Shown one piece after another: positions 1 to 9,067 of a DNA stretch of 64,000 nucleotides. A program made the position numbers and the translations under genes. The notes beneath the pieces are model-generated. The model ran no database searches and was not told the origin of the DNA. It worked only from the letters and a program-made list of their open reading frames with translations. Source of the stretch: a virus; the IMG/VR virus record IMGVR_UViG_3300025141_000016, positions 1 through 64,000 of that record; one strand, written 5' to 3'. Numbering within the stretch: position 1 is the first letter of the stretch; each line of letters begins with the position of its first letter.

Positions 1-2
1 GG

Positions 3-125
3 ACAGCCTATCAAGATGGTCGCCCGGAGCATGAGATCGGGCAAGCCGCCCGTGTTTTGCGTAAGGGACTCGTAGAGGCTTCCGCCGATGTTCGTGTGGC
101 TCGCCACAGGGGCCGGACGAGATGA
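3..125 (+). CDS. C-terminal fragment of an upstream protein
   Basis: An open frame enters from the left edge and ends at the TGA that overlaps the ATG of the terminase gene (ATGA), so about 40 C-terminal residues are visible. The tail is basic (RVARHRGRTR) and contains the RVA-type peptide found in other head proteins here. Its position directly before the large terminase would suit a small terminase subunit or another head protein, but too little is present to identify it. Confidence 0.6.
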   Translation, partial: TAYQDGRPEHEIGQAARVLRKGLVEASADVRVARHRGRTR

Positions 126-2050
126 GCCTTGCTGACCTCGCTGCCGCCGTAGGACGGCGCTCTGTTGACGAAGCGGTTGATGAGAGCGTGGACATAATCA
201 CCTTCATCGAGTCCCAATGGGGACTCGGACTACGGTTGTTTCCCGTCCAGCGTGTGATCTTGAAGGCGCATTATGGGATGCCCCTCGATGACAATGCCGA
301 GGGTTTCCCCCTTGATGGGCCTGTTCCTACGGACCACCCATCTTTTCCTACGGCCTCTTTGGATGAAGACGGGTGCTACCTCTACCGTATCGTTGTTGCC
401 GACTTTCGCCGCGATAACCCACAATACATGACGGAGGCTGGGTATCTCCGGCACTTGTTTGACGAGGGGCGCTGCAACATCCGTGAAGTGGTTGCGGGGG
501 AGCAACGACGGGAGATGGTGCTCTCCGTGGGCCGCCGCTCGGGCAAGACTCTGATCACGTCGTGCATCGTGGCCTACGAGAACTACCGGTTGCTTCTGAA
601 AGGCAACCCCCAGCGGTACTACGGCTCGTCACAGTCGAACGTGATCCAGTTGATCTCGGTTGCAACGGACAAGGACCAAGCGGGGCTCCTTTACCAAGAG
701 GCTGCGGGACACTTCACCAAGTGCGATTTCTTCCGACCTTACATGGCGAACGCCACCCAGTCGTTTGCCACGTTTCAAACGCCCTTTGACATTGACCGGT
801 ATGGTTCCTATGCGGACAACCCCAAAGCCCGGTACAGCCTCAAGGTGACCTTCCGGTCTTGCGTGGCCAAGGGGCTCCGAGGTGGGGCCAACATTCTTGT
901 GGCATTGGATGAGGTGGCTCACTTCGGGGAGAAAGGTCAGGCCAGTGCCGATGAGGTCTACCAAGCCGTTGAGCCGAGCACCCGTACTTTCAGTCCCAAA
1001 GACCCCGCCAACCTCACCCGTCCTACCGGGGAGAACGAGGGTCGAATCATCTTGATCTCATCCCCTCTCGGGAAGCAGGGGCTTTTCTACAAGCAGTTCC
1101 GGCTTGGCTTTGGGAACAACAAGGCTGCCGACAACCTGCTGTGTATCCAAGCGCCGACATGGGAGGTCAACCCGACAGTGCCCGCCGAGACGTTTGTTGC
1201 CTCTTACCTCAAAGATCCCAACGTCTTTTTCACGGAATACGGAGCAGAGTTCACGGACAGGACGCGGGGGTGGATTCCAGATGCGGCGGATCTGCTGGCA
1301 TGTGTGGACCCTACTGCTCGCCCCAGGCTGCGAGGGCCGACCCGTGCTCCTCACTTCATGGGGCTCGACGTGGCTCTGGTGGGTGACTACACCGCTGTAG
1401 CCATTGGCCACAACGAGCCATCGGGTGAGGTGGTCCTCGATCACATTGAGCGGATCCGGGCCGGAGAGGGTGACTTCGTAGGCCAGGAACGTCTGGAGTT
1501 TGATGACGTGGCGGATTGGGTCTACGACTTGTCCCGGCGCTACTACATCACGGATGGGATCTTTGACCAGTGGGCCGGGATCCCGATGGAACAGGCGTTG
1601 AGGAAGCGGGGGCTCTCGACGCTGAAATCGGTTCACCACACTCGGCAGTTATCGAGCCAAATGTTCCAGAACTTCAAGGACATGATGTTTGACAAGAGAC
1701 TGGTCCTCTACAACTGGCCTTTGCCGGAGGGGGAGGACCACTGTGCCTACCTCGCGGAACTGCTTGAACTCCAGGCAGACCACATCAGCAAGTACATCGT
1801 GAAGGTCGAGGCCCCCAACATCGAGGGCAAACACGATGACTTTTCGGATGCCCTTGTTCGGATGGTGTGGAGTGCCACGACCAACTCGACCAAGGTGGTG
1901 AGGATGGTGGGGTCCAAACGGTATAGTGGAGAATCTGTTGCGGTTTCTCGTTTTGGTCGGAAGGCCACGGCACTCAAAGGTCGGAGTGGTTCTCATCCTT
2001 CACGCATGATCCCCAAGGGGGGCCGGGGTTCCGGGGGCACTGGTCGGTAG
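122..2050 (+). CDS. terL: Terminase large subunit (TerL), DNA-packaging ATPase/nuclease
   Basis: The 642-residue product is the motor that pumps phage DNA into the prohead through the portal and cuts it. Seen directly: a Walker A loop (GRRSGKT, about residues 137-143), a Walker B strand ending in acidic residues (LVALDE, about 259-264), and a C-terminal RNase H-like nuclease with GLDVALVGDYTA (Asp near 416) and DDFSDAL (Asp near 575). Length and domain order are normal for TerL. Its stop codon TAG is part of a promoter-like motif (2045-2059). The portal gene follows after two small genes, the usual packaging arrangement. Confidence 0.95.
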   Translation: MSLADLAAAVGRRSVDEAVDESVDIITFIESQWGLGLRLFPVQRVILKAHYGMPLDDNAEGFPLDGPVPTDHPSFPTASLDEDGCYLYRIVVADFRRDNPQYMTEAGYLRHLFDEGRCNIREVVAGEQRREMVLSVGRRSGKTLITSCIVAYENYRLLLKGNPQRYYGSSQSNVIQLISVATDKDQAGLLYQEAAGHFTKCDFFRPYMANATQSFATFQTPFDIDRYGSYADNPKARYSLKVTFRSCVAKGLRGGANILVALDEVAHFGEKGQASADEVYQAVEPSTRTFSPKDPANLTRPTGENEGRIILISSPLGKQGLFYKQFRLGFGNNKAADNLLCIQAPTWEVNPTVPAETFVASYLKDPNVFFTEYGAEFTDRTRGWIPDAADLLACVDPTARPRLRGPTRAPHFMGLDVALVGDYTAVAIGHNEPSGEVVLDHIERIRAGEGDFVGQERLEFDDVADWVYDLSRRYYITDGIFDQWAGIPMEQALRKRGLSTLKSVHHTRQLSSQMFQNFKDMMFDKRLVLYNWPLPEGEDHCAYLAELLELQADHISKYIVKVEAPNIEGKHDDFSDALVRMVWSATTNSTKVVRMVGSKRYSGESVAVSRFGRKATALKGRSGSHPSRMIPKGGRGSGGTGR

Positions 2051-2059
2051 CCCCCCTAT
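2045..2059 (+). promoter_or_regulatory. Putative late promoter motif CGGTAG-N5-CTAT
   Basis: Exact match to the bipartite motif shared by many intergenic regions of this window; 27 bases before the ATG at 2087. The TAG is the terL stop codon. Function is inferred from recurrence and position. Confidence 0.55.
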
Positions 2060-2086
2060 GGGCCAACCCTCGGTAGGAGACTTCAC

Positions 2087-2662
2087 ATGGCTACCTTCGT
2101 TCAAAACTCCTCGCTCCCTGATGCGGGGGATGTAGAGTTGATGTTCCCAGGAGATCGCTTTCCGGTGATCGCTGGTCCCCTATTGCGTGCGTCTGGTTGG
2201 CGCGGTGGTCAGTTCGTCATGTACGCGACGGCGAATGATGACTTCACTGTCGAAGCGAGTGATGGTACGGGAGCGGCAGGGTTTCTACTGTTCCAGTCCG
2301 AGAACTACCAGACGACCCCTCCCACTGGGGCAGGTCCGGGCAGCCCAGAGAACTGGACCTCCCAACAGTTTTTGAACCCACAGGGTGGAAACAACGTCGC
2401 CACGATGGTCAATGGGGGAACACGGGCTTACTTCCGTGTTTTTGAGACGACTGCTCTCGTGGGAGCAGGCACCCGAACGGGTGGGGCTATCACCTATGTC
2501 CTCAATGAAGACCTCAAAATCTCCGAGAACGGGCTTCTGTGCAACGATTCCGACGCGAATCTTATCGCAGCCGGGATCGCCACCCCCATTGTCGTCGGTA
2601 TTGTGTCAGCGATACCTGCTGCTGCCAACGCCAACCGCCTGTGCATGGACATGAAATACTGA
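2087..2662 (+). CDS. Small structural protein, unknown function
   Basis: A 191-residue protein, not recognised. The start is set by a strong ribosome binding site (GGTAGGAGA) placed just before the ATG. Composition is rich in Gly, Ala, Thr and Asn, with no membrane segment or charged repeats, which fits a beta-rich virion protein such as a head decoration or fibre-like protein. It lies between the terminase and portal genes and is preceded by a promoter-like motif, so it is probably expressed late with the packaging genes. A structural role is inferred from composition and neighbourhood only. Confidence 0.7.
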   Translation: MATFVQNSSLPDAGDVELMFPGDRFPVIAGPLLRASGWRGGQFVMYATANDDFTVEASDGTGAAGFLLFQSENYQTTPPTGAGPGSPENWTSQQFLNPQGGNNVATMVNGGTRAYFRVFETTALVGAGTRTGGAITYVLNEDLKISENGLLCNDSDANLIAAGIATPIVVGIVSAIPAAANANRLCMDMKY

Positions 2663-2672
2663 TGAGGATGCT

Positions 2673-2996
2673 TTGAGTCGATACCGCTCCAGTAATGCCC
2701 CCACGGATACTGACCGTCAGATCCAGGCTCTCCTCGACCGCGCCTCCCGCTCGGTAGGGGAGGCGATCCGTCTGGCTTCTTCGGCTCCTGTGGCGGCTGG
2801 TCGTGGGAAACGTCGGGTGTCAGGGGACTTGGAGCGGGCGATGGCAGCCCTCCAGACGGTTCGATATATCGGAGCATCCCCCACAGGCCGCGATGAAATG
2901 AGCGAAGTCGAACTCAATCGCCTCCATCGGGAGCGCCTGTCGAATGAAAGGGCCGAGCGTCGTGCAGCGGTGAAGGAGCAGATCGATGTCGGATAA
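2673..2996 (+). CDS. Small basic protein upstream of the portal, unknown function
   Basis: A 107-residue, Arg- and Ala-rich, probably helical protein (many RxxR and ExxxR patterns). The start is TTG at 2673, five bases after GAGG; no better ATG exists. Its 3' end overlaps the portal start by 11 bases, so the two are likely translationally coupled. A head-joining or portal-accessory role would fit the position, but there is no motif to support this. Confidence 0.65.
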   Translation: MSRYRSSNAPTDTDRQIQALLDRASRSVGEAIRLASSAPVAAGRGKRRVSGDLERAMAALQTVRYIGASPTGRDEMSEVELNRLHRERLSNERAERRAAVKEQIDVG

Positions 2997-4707
2997 AACG
3001 ACCTCCGGTGACGGTGTTCCTGTTCGCAAGGTCAAGTCTGGCGACGGGAAGCGGAAAGCGAAGACGGGCAAGCCCCGTCGCGTCACTTCCTCCATGATGA
3101 GAGCCCACAATCGCACAGCCAGCTTCTCGTCAAGCATGGGGAACTCCGAGGCTGTTGAAGGGTTTGGCGGCAACTTCTACTCCCCAGAACTATCTACGGA
3201 CTTCTTGGAGTTGCCGCAGAGTCTCCATGAGCAGTGGAACTACTACCGGTTTTTCTACCGGAATGAGCCTTTCGTTGGTCAGGCGGTGGACCTCCACACG
3301 GAACTGCCGATCAGCAAGGTCAGGATCGGGATGGCTCACGCCAAGAATCGTGAGATCGCGACTGCCGCTACCCGTTTTTGCGAGCGTTGGGCGAAGCGCA
3401 TCCATCTCCTCGACAGGCTGTTGGCTATCACCCATGACCGCAACCTCATCGGAGAGGTCTTCGTCTGGTGTGAGGATGCCAATGGGGAGATGCCCCGAGA
3501 GATCCGTGAAGAGGAGCGCCGGACACTGACCGAAGACGGGGAAGTCAATGAGGAGTGGGTTGAGTACGATGACGCAGATGAACGCGCCGTCAAGTGGCTC
3601 AAAAAGAACTACAAGGGGTGGACGAACATGCGTGTTCTGCCCCCCGAACAAGTCCAGATGCAGAGTTTCAACTTCACTGATGAGCGCATCTTTGAACTGA
3701 TCCCTGACAGCAAGACGAAGGACATTGTTGAGAAAGCCCGGATGGGGGACAAAGAAGCTAAACGCATCGTGGAGTCGATGCCTCCCGAGGTCGTCCAGGC
3801 GGTCACGGCGGGAGAGAACATCCCTCTCAACACTGACCCCATGGCAGGGTCATTCATTCATTACGTCGCCAACCGCAAGTCAGACTACGACCCCCGAGGC
3901 CGTTCCATTTTGGAACGCTGTATGCGTGCTCTGGTCTACCGGGACAAGCTGCGGCAGGCGCAGACCAGCATCGCTTCCCGGCACATGACCCCGATTCGGA
4001 TCGTGTCTGGGGATGACCTTGACATAGCGGATGTGGAAGCCTTGCGGGAGCAGGTAGACAACGCTCTGCAAGACCCCGACTACTCGATCATCGCGAACTT
4101 TGAGGTCAGGTGGGAAGAGATGGGTGCTGATCAGCGTCTACTCGATCTCTCGTCCGAATATGACCTCACTGACCGTCAGTTGTACGCTGGGCTCGGTGTG
4201 ACCGAGGGGCTTCTCTCTGGTGAGAGTGCCTACGCCGGGGACCGGATCAACCTTGAAGTCATCAACACGCGGTACATGCTGCTCCGTGAACAACTCCAAG
4301 ACCTCGTTGAAAACTACTTTTTCAAGCCGATGTGTGCTCGCATGGGTTTCGTGGAGGAGGACGAGGACGGAGAGGAGCGCGTGATTGTTCCCACCTTGTC
4401 GTTCACTCGACTGGCCCTGCGGGACAATCGGGACACGTTCGATGCCCTCTACAATCTCTACACCAAGGGCAGCTTGGACGTGGACACCATCTTGGAACTG
4501 CTCAACCTTGACCCCATCGCGGTCAGGGAGCGCATCGAGCGTGACCTGTTCACCGTCAATGACCCCACGTTCAATGAAGTGCTCCGAGGTGTCTACGGAG
4601 ATGCAGGTCGGGCTATCGCGGAGAACTCCAATGCAGCCGAGAAGATTGCCAAGGTGCTTGGCTTGAAGTTTGAGAAGCCCGCCGAGGAAGAGGGCGGCAG
4701 GTTCTAA
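2986..4707 (+). CDS. Portal protein
   Basis: The 573-residue protein forms the ring through which DNA enters the head and to which the tail attaches. Evidence is overall pattern rather than a single motif: position just after TerL, normal portal length, an N-terminal stretch with repeated aromatic residues (WNYYRFFYRNEP) as in contractile-tail phage portals, a central region with predicted long helices, and a C-terminal helical wing and tail. The first 40 residues are strongly basic and probably disordered. Translation starts inside the end of the preceding small gene. The following gene is separated by a promoter-like motif at 4711. Confidence 0.8.
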   Translation: MSDKTTSGDGVPVRKVKSGDGKRKAKTGKPRRVTSSMMRAHNRTASFSSSMGNSEAVEGFGGNFYSPELSTDFLELPQSLHEQWNYYRFFYRNEPFVGQAVDLHTELPISKVRIGMAHAKNREIATAATRFCERWAKRIHLLDRLLAITHDRNLIGEVFVWCEDANGEMPREIREEERRTLTEDGEVNEEWVEYDDADERAVKWLKKNYKGWTNMRVLPPEQVQMQSFNFTDERIFELIPDSKTKDIVEKARMGDKEAKRIVESMPPEVVQAVTAGENIPLNTDPMAGSFIHYVANRKSDYDPRGRSILERCMRALVYRDKLRQAQTSIASRHMTPIRIVSGDDLDIADVEALREQVDNALQDPDYSIIANFEVRWEEMGADQRLLDLSSEYDLTDRQLYAGLGVTEGLLSGESAYAGDRINLEVINTRYMLLREQLQDLVENYFFKPMCARMGFVEEDEDGEERVIVPTLSFTRLALRDNRDTFDALYNLYTKGSLDVDTILELLNLDPIAVRERIERDLFTVNDPTFNEVLRGVYGDAGRAIAENSNAAEKIAKVLGLKFEKPAEEEGGRF

Positions 4708-4710
4708 CCT

Positions 4711-4725
4711 CGGTAGGAGTCCTAT
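4711..4725 (+). promoter_or_regulatory. Putative late promoter motif CGGTAG-N5-CTAT
   Basis: Exact motif, four bases after the portal stop. It would give an unusually long leader (about 90 bases) containing the hexamer repeat at 4755 before the ATG at 4818. Confidence 0.5.
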
Positions 4726-4754
4726 TCCCGTGGTTGGGTGTGCCAAGACCAAAA

Positions 4755-4796
4755 AGGTCGAGGTCGAGGTCGAGGTCGAGGTCGAGGTCGAGGTCG
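4755..4796 (+). repeat. Tandem hexamer repeat (AGGTCG)x7 in a leader
   Basis: Seven perfect copies of AGGTCG lie between the promoter-like motif and the ATG at 4818. The frame through the repeat is open into the gene (Arg-Ser repeats) from a TTG at 4734, so changes in copy number would not shift the frame. Confidence 0.9.
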
Positions 4797-4817
4797 AGTA
4801 AGCAAGGAGATCCCACC

Positions 4818-5834
4818 ATGTCCAAAACCATTACCGCAACTGATCGCTCCCGCTTGATCCGGCTCGCATCCTCGATGCCTGCTGGATCTCCCAAGCGGAA
4901 GGCAATCCTCAATGCAATCGCAAGTACGGATCAAACGGATTTCCTCGACACGAGACTCGACCGGGCCTGGAAAAAGGCCCTGAAGTCGTATTTCGCATGG
5001 AAGCAGGATGGGGAAAAGACCGATTCCCGCCTCTACCAGCAGCTACGCCAAGACCCCACAAACGAGCGTGCCAACTCCACGATGCTGGAACTGCTTGCCC
5101 AATACCGAAAAGAGGGTGGGAAGCTGCTCAAAACTGTGAAAGCGATCTACGCTGCCGCAGAGGGCCACCCCATCAGCAAGCAGTCTGACTTCCGTCAGGG
5201 GAAGGGGAACTTGGACCATGCAGAGCATGGTCTCAAGTCCTTCACCCCCTCCAAGTACGACAACCCCGTGGACATGATGTACCACGGCTCGTATGGCTAC
5301 CAGATGTTGATGAGCGCAATCGAACACTTGGCCTACGCACGCCACAGTGAGGGCCTGAAGACTGCTTCTACGCGGACCCGAACTGCAAAGTACAACACGA
5401 AGCTGCGGGCGACGGACACGTTGTCAGAGGCCGCCATGTTGGGTGTGGCTGCCCCCATCCCCCGGAGGGGGTTGAAGACTGCTTCGACTGGTTGGGTCAC
5501 GGATTTGTTCACCGCGTGGCAGGACAAACGCATTGACAAGCACGACTTCTATACTGCTCTTTGGCCTTTCTGGAAAGACGGTCAGATCCGGCCTGCCGAG
5601 GTAGCTGCCCTTACCCTCGCTGCTGACTCCACCTTTGGTAAAGGAGTTCCTGCTGGCGTGGTCAAAATGCGGTTGGGGGACATTGAAAAGGGTTTTGATC
5701 TCGGTGAGGATGTGGATGCCATTATCCGACCCATAAGCCGCAACATCCTACGTCGTCTTGGGTTGAAGACTGCTTCTACGCGGACCCGAACTGCAAAGTA
5801 CAACACGAAGCTGCGGGCGACGGACAGGTTCTAA
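4818..5834 (+). CDS. Head-region protein with internal LKTAS repeats
   Basis: The ATG at 4818 is chosen because AAGGAGA sits eight bases upstream; an in-frame extension back to a TTG at 4734 would add an Arg-Ser repeat. The 338-residue protein is not recognised. Residues up to about 175 are helical and charged. It holds three copies of GLKTAS, two of them inside a duplicated 21-residue segment (LKTASTRTRTAKYN and onward), the second almost at the C-terminus. The same [KR]-x-A-S peptide recurs in neighbouring proteins, so these may be processing or targeting sites. Probably an internal or scaffold-associated head protein (inference). Confidence 0.75.
   Translation: MSKTITATDRSRLIRLASSMPAGSPKRKAILNAIASTDQTDFLDTRLDRAWKKALKSYFAWKQDGEKTDSRLYQQLRQDPTNERANSTMLELLAQYRKEGGKLLKTVKAIYAAAEGHPISKQSDFRQGKGNLDHAEHGLKSFTPSKYDNPVDMMYHGSYGYQMLMSAIEHLAYARHSEGLKTASTRTRTAKYNTKLRATDTLSEAAMLGVAAPIPRRGLKTASTGWVTDLFTAWQDKRIDKHDFYTALWPFWKDGQIRPAEVAALTLAADSTFGKGVPAGVVKMRLGDIEKGFDLGEDVDAIIRPISRNILRRLGLKTASTRTRTAKYNTKLRATDRF
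5356..5418 (+). repeat. 63-bp direct repeat, copy 1
   Basis: Identical to 5764-5826; encodes the LKTASTRTRTAKYN segment. A shorter third match (about 15 bases around GAAGACTGCTTC) lies near 5471. Confidence 0.9.
5764..5826 (+). repeat. 63-bp direct repeat, copy 2
   Basis: Identical to 5356-5418 and located at the very end of the gene, a few codons before the stop. Perfect identity suggests a recent duplication or ongoing recombination. Confidence 0.9.
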
Positions 5835-6096
5835 CTCCCCACCCCTCGGGCTTCGGCTCCAGCCCGTACATGAGATTGGTACACACCTCGCCAGTGCCCT
5901 CTTTGGTCCCAGAGATGGTGGCCGAGGAAGATGAGCCCGGTGGGCGTGGTCCACACGCCGAACCAGACCAGAGGAGATGGGTAGGAGGGAGGAGTCATAG
6001 CACAAGCCCGGTATAGAGAGAGTAGAGAGAGTAGGGGGTGTCGGTAGTCCTGCTATACCCCTCCTCCGGGTAGACACAGATCGGAGTGCCCTACCG
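5835..6096. other. Intergenic region of 262 bp
   Basis: Holds a short hairpin (CGGGCTTCGGCTCCAGCCCG region, 5856-5875), a purine-rich direct repeat (GAGAGAGTA, about 6016-6032) and an exact promoter-like motif at 6042-6056. A 55-codon antisense frame (5831-5998) lacks a ribosome binding site. Confidence 0.6.
6042..6056 (+). promoter_or_regulatory. Putative late promoter motif CGGTAG-N5-CTAT
   Basis: Exact motif followed by ACCC, 40 bases upstream of the ATG at 6097. Confidence 0.55.
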
Positions 6097-7656
6097 ATGG
6101 CCCAACCACCTTATCTTCTCGACGTACTACAGATCGAACCCGGCAGTGGGGATACCCTCACCATCGCTCGGGATTCGACAGCAGGTGCGATGGAGTTCGT
6201 GGACGCTGTGGTCACTGGCGGCGTTCTGCTCCCGGCTCTCGTTGGCTTACGCAACGTCACCGGAATCTTTGTCGTGGGTCGAGCGGGCGACGGAGCCCCT
6301 TACACCACGATCCAATCAGCGATAGACGCTATCCCTGTGTCTTCCAGTGCGGCTGCACCCTCGGTGGTGCTGATTCTCTCTGGGGTCTACACCGAGAACC
6401 TGACCATCCAGCGCGATGGGGTCTGTCTCGTGGGGCTCGGTGGGGTCACCATCGCGAACAGCGGTGCCTCGGACACGATCACTGTCAGCGCGGCTACCGA
6501 CTCGACTCCCCAGGACGCGCTGTTCCGGGGGCTCACGGTTACGAATGACCAAGCGGCCCAGTCCTGTATCAACATCCTCGGTGCGGATACCTTTGCGACC
6601 GCAACGGCTACTGTGGTCAACGCCCCCCTCGCTACGGGGGACACTCTTACCATTGGGGGAGTGGTGCTCACCGGCACCGCAGCCGCCCGCACCAGCGGAA
6701 GTGATGACTTCTGGGCTGGGGGTGGAACGGTGGATGCCATCGCTGCGGAGATCGTGGATGCGATCAACGACCCAGCCAATGGGTTTACCGCTACGGCTAC
6801 CGCTACCTCCGCACTCGGCGTGGTCACTTTGACCGCCGTTACGGCGGGGTCTGGCGGAAACGCCATCACCTTGGCCTCAAGCACCACACCTGCGGCTGGG
6901 ATCACCCTTTCTGGTGCCACCTTCGCAGGCGGGACTTCAGCAGGGTCCATGGTCGGGGATGGCCTCATCACTATTGAAGATTGCGTCCTCGTCGCCTCTG
7001 GCGCTGGGGGTTTTCAGGTCAACGCTGACACCGTGGGCCATATCCGTGTGCGTGGAGGCACCTTCCGAGGCTCCGCTTCTAACTCTCTTTCCCAAGCCGC
7101 CAACTGCGCGGCTTTCCGGCTGTCGGGGATTGAGTGGATCAATGACATTCAAGTTGCCTACGACACCACTCTTGACCGGCCCAGTGACACCGCCTGCGCC
7201 TATGAACTGACCTCGTTGGGTCGGGTTCACGCTGTTCTGTCGAATCTATCTGGGGCTGGGACGCTTACGCTCCGCGCCTGTGCCGAAGTATCCACGATTT
7301 CCCAGGATGGGGACCAGACTCTCGATGTGCTCCACTCGACGCTCGGGACGCTCACCCTCGACACCACTACCGCTGCGACCCTACGGCAGAGCACCCGAAC
7401 CACATTGACGGTTGCCGGGGGAACCCCAACCCTCCAAGAGCCCGTCTTCGTCGGCACCCAGGCATTTCTTGGGACACTGACCCAGACGATCACGTTGCCT
7501 ATCACACAGCCAGATGCCCTTTACACCGTGCTCTTGGAGAGTCCCGTTACCACTTCCGTATTGGCGGTGACGAACAAGACAACCACTACTTTTGACATTG
7601 AAGCGGCACCTGCTCTAACGGGTACCGTGACCTATTCCGTGGTCCGCGCCCTTTAG
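6097..7656 (+). CDS. Beta-helix (pectin-lyase-like) fibre or spike protein with inserted small domain
   Basis: The 519-residue protein contains a right-handed beta-helix pattern: DGAPYTTIQSAIDAIP then a run of short strands (LILSGVYTENLTI, DGVCLVGLG), as in phage tail spikes and carbohydrate-acting proteins. Around residues 165-280 a separate module is inserted (GDTLTIGGVVLTG ... IAAEIVDAIND ... GNAITLA). The same module type is found in the fibre proteins at 41.7, 52.8 and 60.5 kb. No catalytic residues can be assigned. It stands alone among head genes, so it may be a head fibre or a displaced adsorption protein. Cleanly separated from its upstream neighbour by a promoter-like motif. Confidence 0.75.
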   Translation: MAQPPYLLDVLQIEPGSGDTLTIARDSTAGAMEFVDAVVTGGVLLPALVGLRNVTGIFVVGRAGDGAPYTTIQSAIDAIPVSSSAAAPSVVLILSGVYTENLTIQRDGVCLVGLGGVTIANSGASDTITVSAATDSTPQDALFRGLTVTNDQAAQSCINILGADTFATATATVVNAPLATGDTLTIGGVVLTGTAAARTSGSDDFWAGGGTVDAIAAEIVDAINDPANGFTATATATSALGVVTLTAVTAGSGGNAITLASSTTPAAGITLSGATFAGGTSAGSMVGDGLITIEDCVLVASGAGGFQVNADTVGHIRVRGGTFRGSASNSLSQAANCAAFRLSGIEWINDIQVAYDTTLDRPSDTACAYELTSLGRVHAVLSNLSGAGTLTLRACAEVSTISQDGDQTLDVLHSTLGTLTLDTTTAATLRQSTRTTLTVAGGTPTLQEPVFVGTQAFLGTLTQTITLPITQPDALYTVLLESPVTTSVLAVTNKTTTTFDIEAAPALTGTVTYSVVRAL

Positions 7657-7664
7657 GAGTTTTG

Positions 7665-9014
7665 GTGGCTATAACATTCCCTACAACAGTCCAGTACAAG
7701 CGAAGACAACGACCCGCTCTGGAGGTTGGCACGCTTGGGCGCAGTCGCGTTTATCTTGTGCAGATGCCCCCTTCCCTGCTGCGGCTTGTCTACAAGGAGG
7801 GCAGGCGCATAGAGGGCTTGGGTGGGTCCAGCTATGACAAGGTGAAGTGGGATTCCGGCCCCAACGAGGGCAAAAAGGTAGCCATCAGGACATTGGAGGC
7901 TTGGGCTCAAAACGCGGAATCGGGTGGCCACGCGGGAAGCCAGGATGCCGCTCGCTACAGGGACCAGATTACGAACATTACAGGGAAGACCGCTATGAGC
8001 AACCCCGACGATTTTTGGACCAAACTGGCTACCGGACACACAAACACCGTGCTCGCTCACGGGATGGACCGCCATCTGGGTGCCCCCCTGGGTGACTCTT
8101 TTGAGGGAGTCCGTGTGTTGAGTGACGTGGGCCGTGCTGCTCATGCTCTTTCGCTTCCTGTGGCCGCTGGGGTCAAGGTGTCCTTTGCTGGAACCCTGGG
8201 TGCTCTCATGGCCCACGATGACTCGCCTGCCGATGGTGCCATCGGAGAGGTGGTCACGGTCAAGTCAGCTACGGGGGAGATCACCCACCATGATGGCAAG
8301 GTCTTCGTGAAGTGGGACGACGGTAAGTTCCGCCCCATCCACTCCGAGCACCTGCGTCTGGCTGGGTCCACGAGCAAGACTGCTTCCAAAGTCGTGAAGA
8401 TTCGCAAGGACGACAAGGGCAACGGCCTTTGGATTGAGGCGCGGGGGAAGCTGGAGGGACCGCTCACAGCGGCACAGGTGCTATCAAAGGTTGATAGCTA
8501 CCTTGATGACTCCGACGTGGTTGTCATGGGGCGTGATCATTCGCTGGGTCGGAACCAGACAGCGGTTCCCTACAGCAAAGCCCTCTATGTGATCCGCAAC
8601 AAGCGTGGGGATGTGATTGATGAGGGCTACTCCCTCAAAAACCTGTGGAATAAGTGGTTCGACCGGTTCCTTGGATGGAGGATGGCTTCCCAGGACAAGG
8701 AAGTCGCTGAACTGTTGAAGGCCAAGCCTGATAATGAGTTCCTACAGTCCGTGGAGGAGCAACTGGATGACGACCGCTCCCTGTCGGACAAGCAAGAGGA
8801 AGTTCTCGATGAGATTCAGGATGAGGTCAAGTCTGACAAGGCAGCTTCGTTCCGCGTGGGCACCCTTGGTGACCTCACGAACTTTTTGAAGGTTGCCGAG
8901 GGCAAGCTGATTCACACCAGTACCGCAGACCTGTGGTCCTATACGAAGGATGCGGATGGGGCTTTCCTCGTCTCACGCCTGTTTGACGATATGGGCGAGC
9001 CCTTGAAGGGGTAG
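7665..9014 (+). CDS. Head-region protein of unknown function
   Basis: A GTG at 7665 is preferred because TAGGAG (overlapping the previous stop) lies five bases upstream; a TTG one codon earlier is too close. The 449-residue product is unrecognised. The N-terminal half is mixed; around residues 180-230 an SH3-like stretch is suggested (GEVVTVKSATGEITHHDGKV); the C-terminal third is acidic and helical. It carries SKTASK, RMASQ and KAASF, variants of the peptide shared by head proteins here, near the borders of these segments. Likely a virion-internal or prohead protein (inference). Confidence 0.7.
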   Translation: MAITFPTTVQYKRRQRPALEVGTLGRSRVYLVQMPPSLLRLVYKEGRRIEGLGGSSYDKVKWDSGPNEGKKVAIRTLEAWAQNAESGGHAGSQDAARYRDQITNITGKTAMSNPDDFWTKLATGHTNTVLAHGMDRHLGAPLGDSFEGVRVLSDVGRAAHALSLPVAAGVKVSFAGTLGALMAHDDSPADGAIGEVVTVKSATGEITHHDGKVFVKWDDGKFRPIHSEHLRLAGSTSKTASKVVKIRKDDKGNGLWIEARGKLEGPLTAAQVLSKVDSYLDDSDVVVMGRDHSLGRNQTAVPYSKALYVIRNKRGDVIDEGYSLKNLWNKWFDRFLGWRMASQDKEVAELLKAKPDNEFLQSVEEQLDDDRSLSDKQEEVLDEIQDEVKSDKAASFRVGTLGDLTNFLKVAEGKLIHTSTADLWSYTKDADGAFLVSRLFDDMGEPLKG

Positions 9015-9024
9015 GACGGCTGCT

Positions 9025-9039
9025 CGGTAGTCGGCCTAT
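9025..9039 (+). promoter_or_regulatory. Putative late promoter motif CGGTAG-N5-CTAT
   Basis: Exact motif, 28 bases upstream of the ATG at 9068. Confidence 0.55.
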
Positions 9040-9067
9040 CGCATCGCCCTCGATAGGAGAAACGTCC

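Noticed and set aside
4734-4817. An Arg-Ser-repeat N-terminal extension of the gene at 4818
   Set aside because: The TTG at 4734 has no ribosome binding site, while ATG 4818 does; kept only as a possibility.
5831-5998. A 55-codon antisense frame (begins MTPPSYPSPLVWFG) in the intergenic region
   Set aside because: No ribosome binding site on the minus strand and its end overlaps the convergent gene; the protein-like composition alone is not enough.
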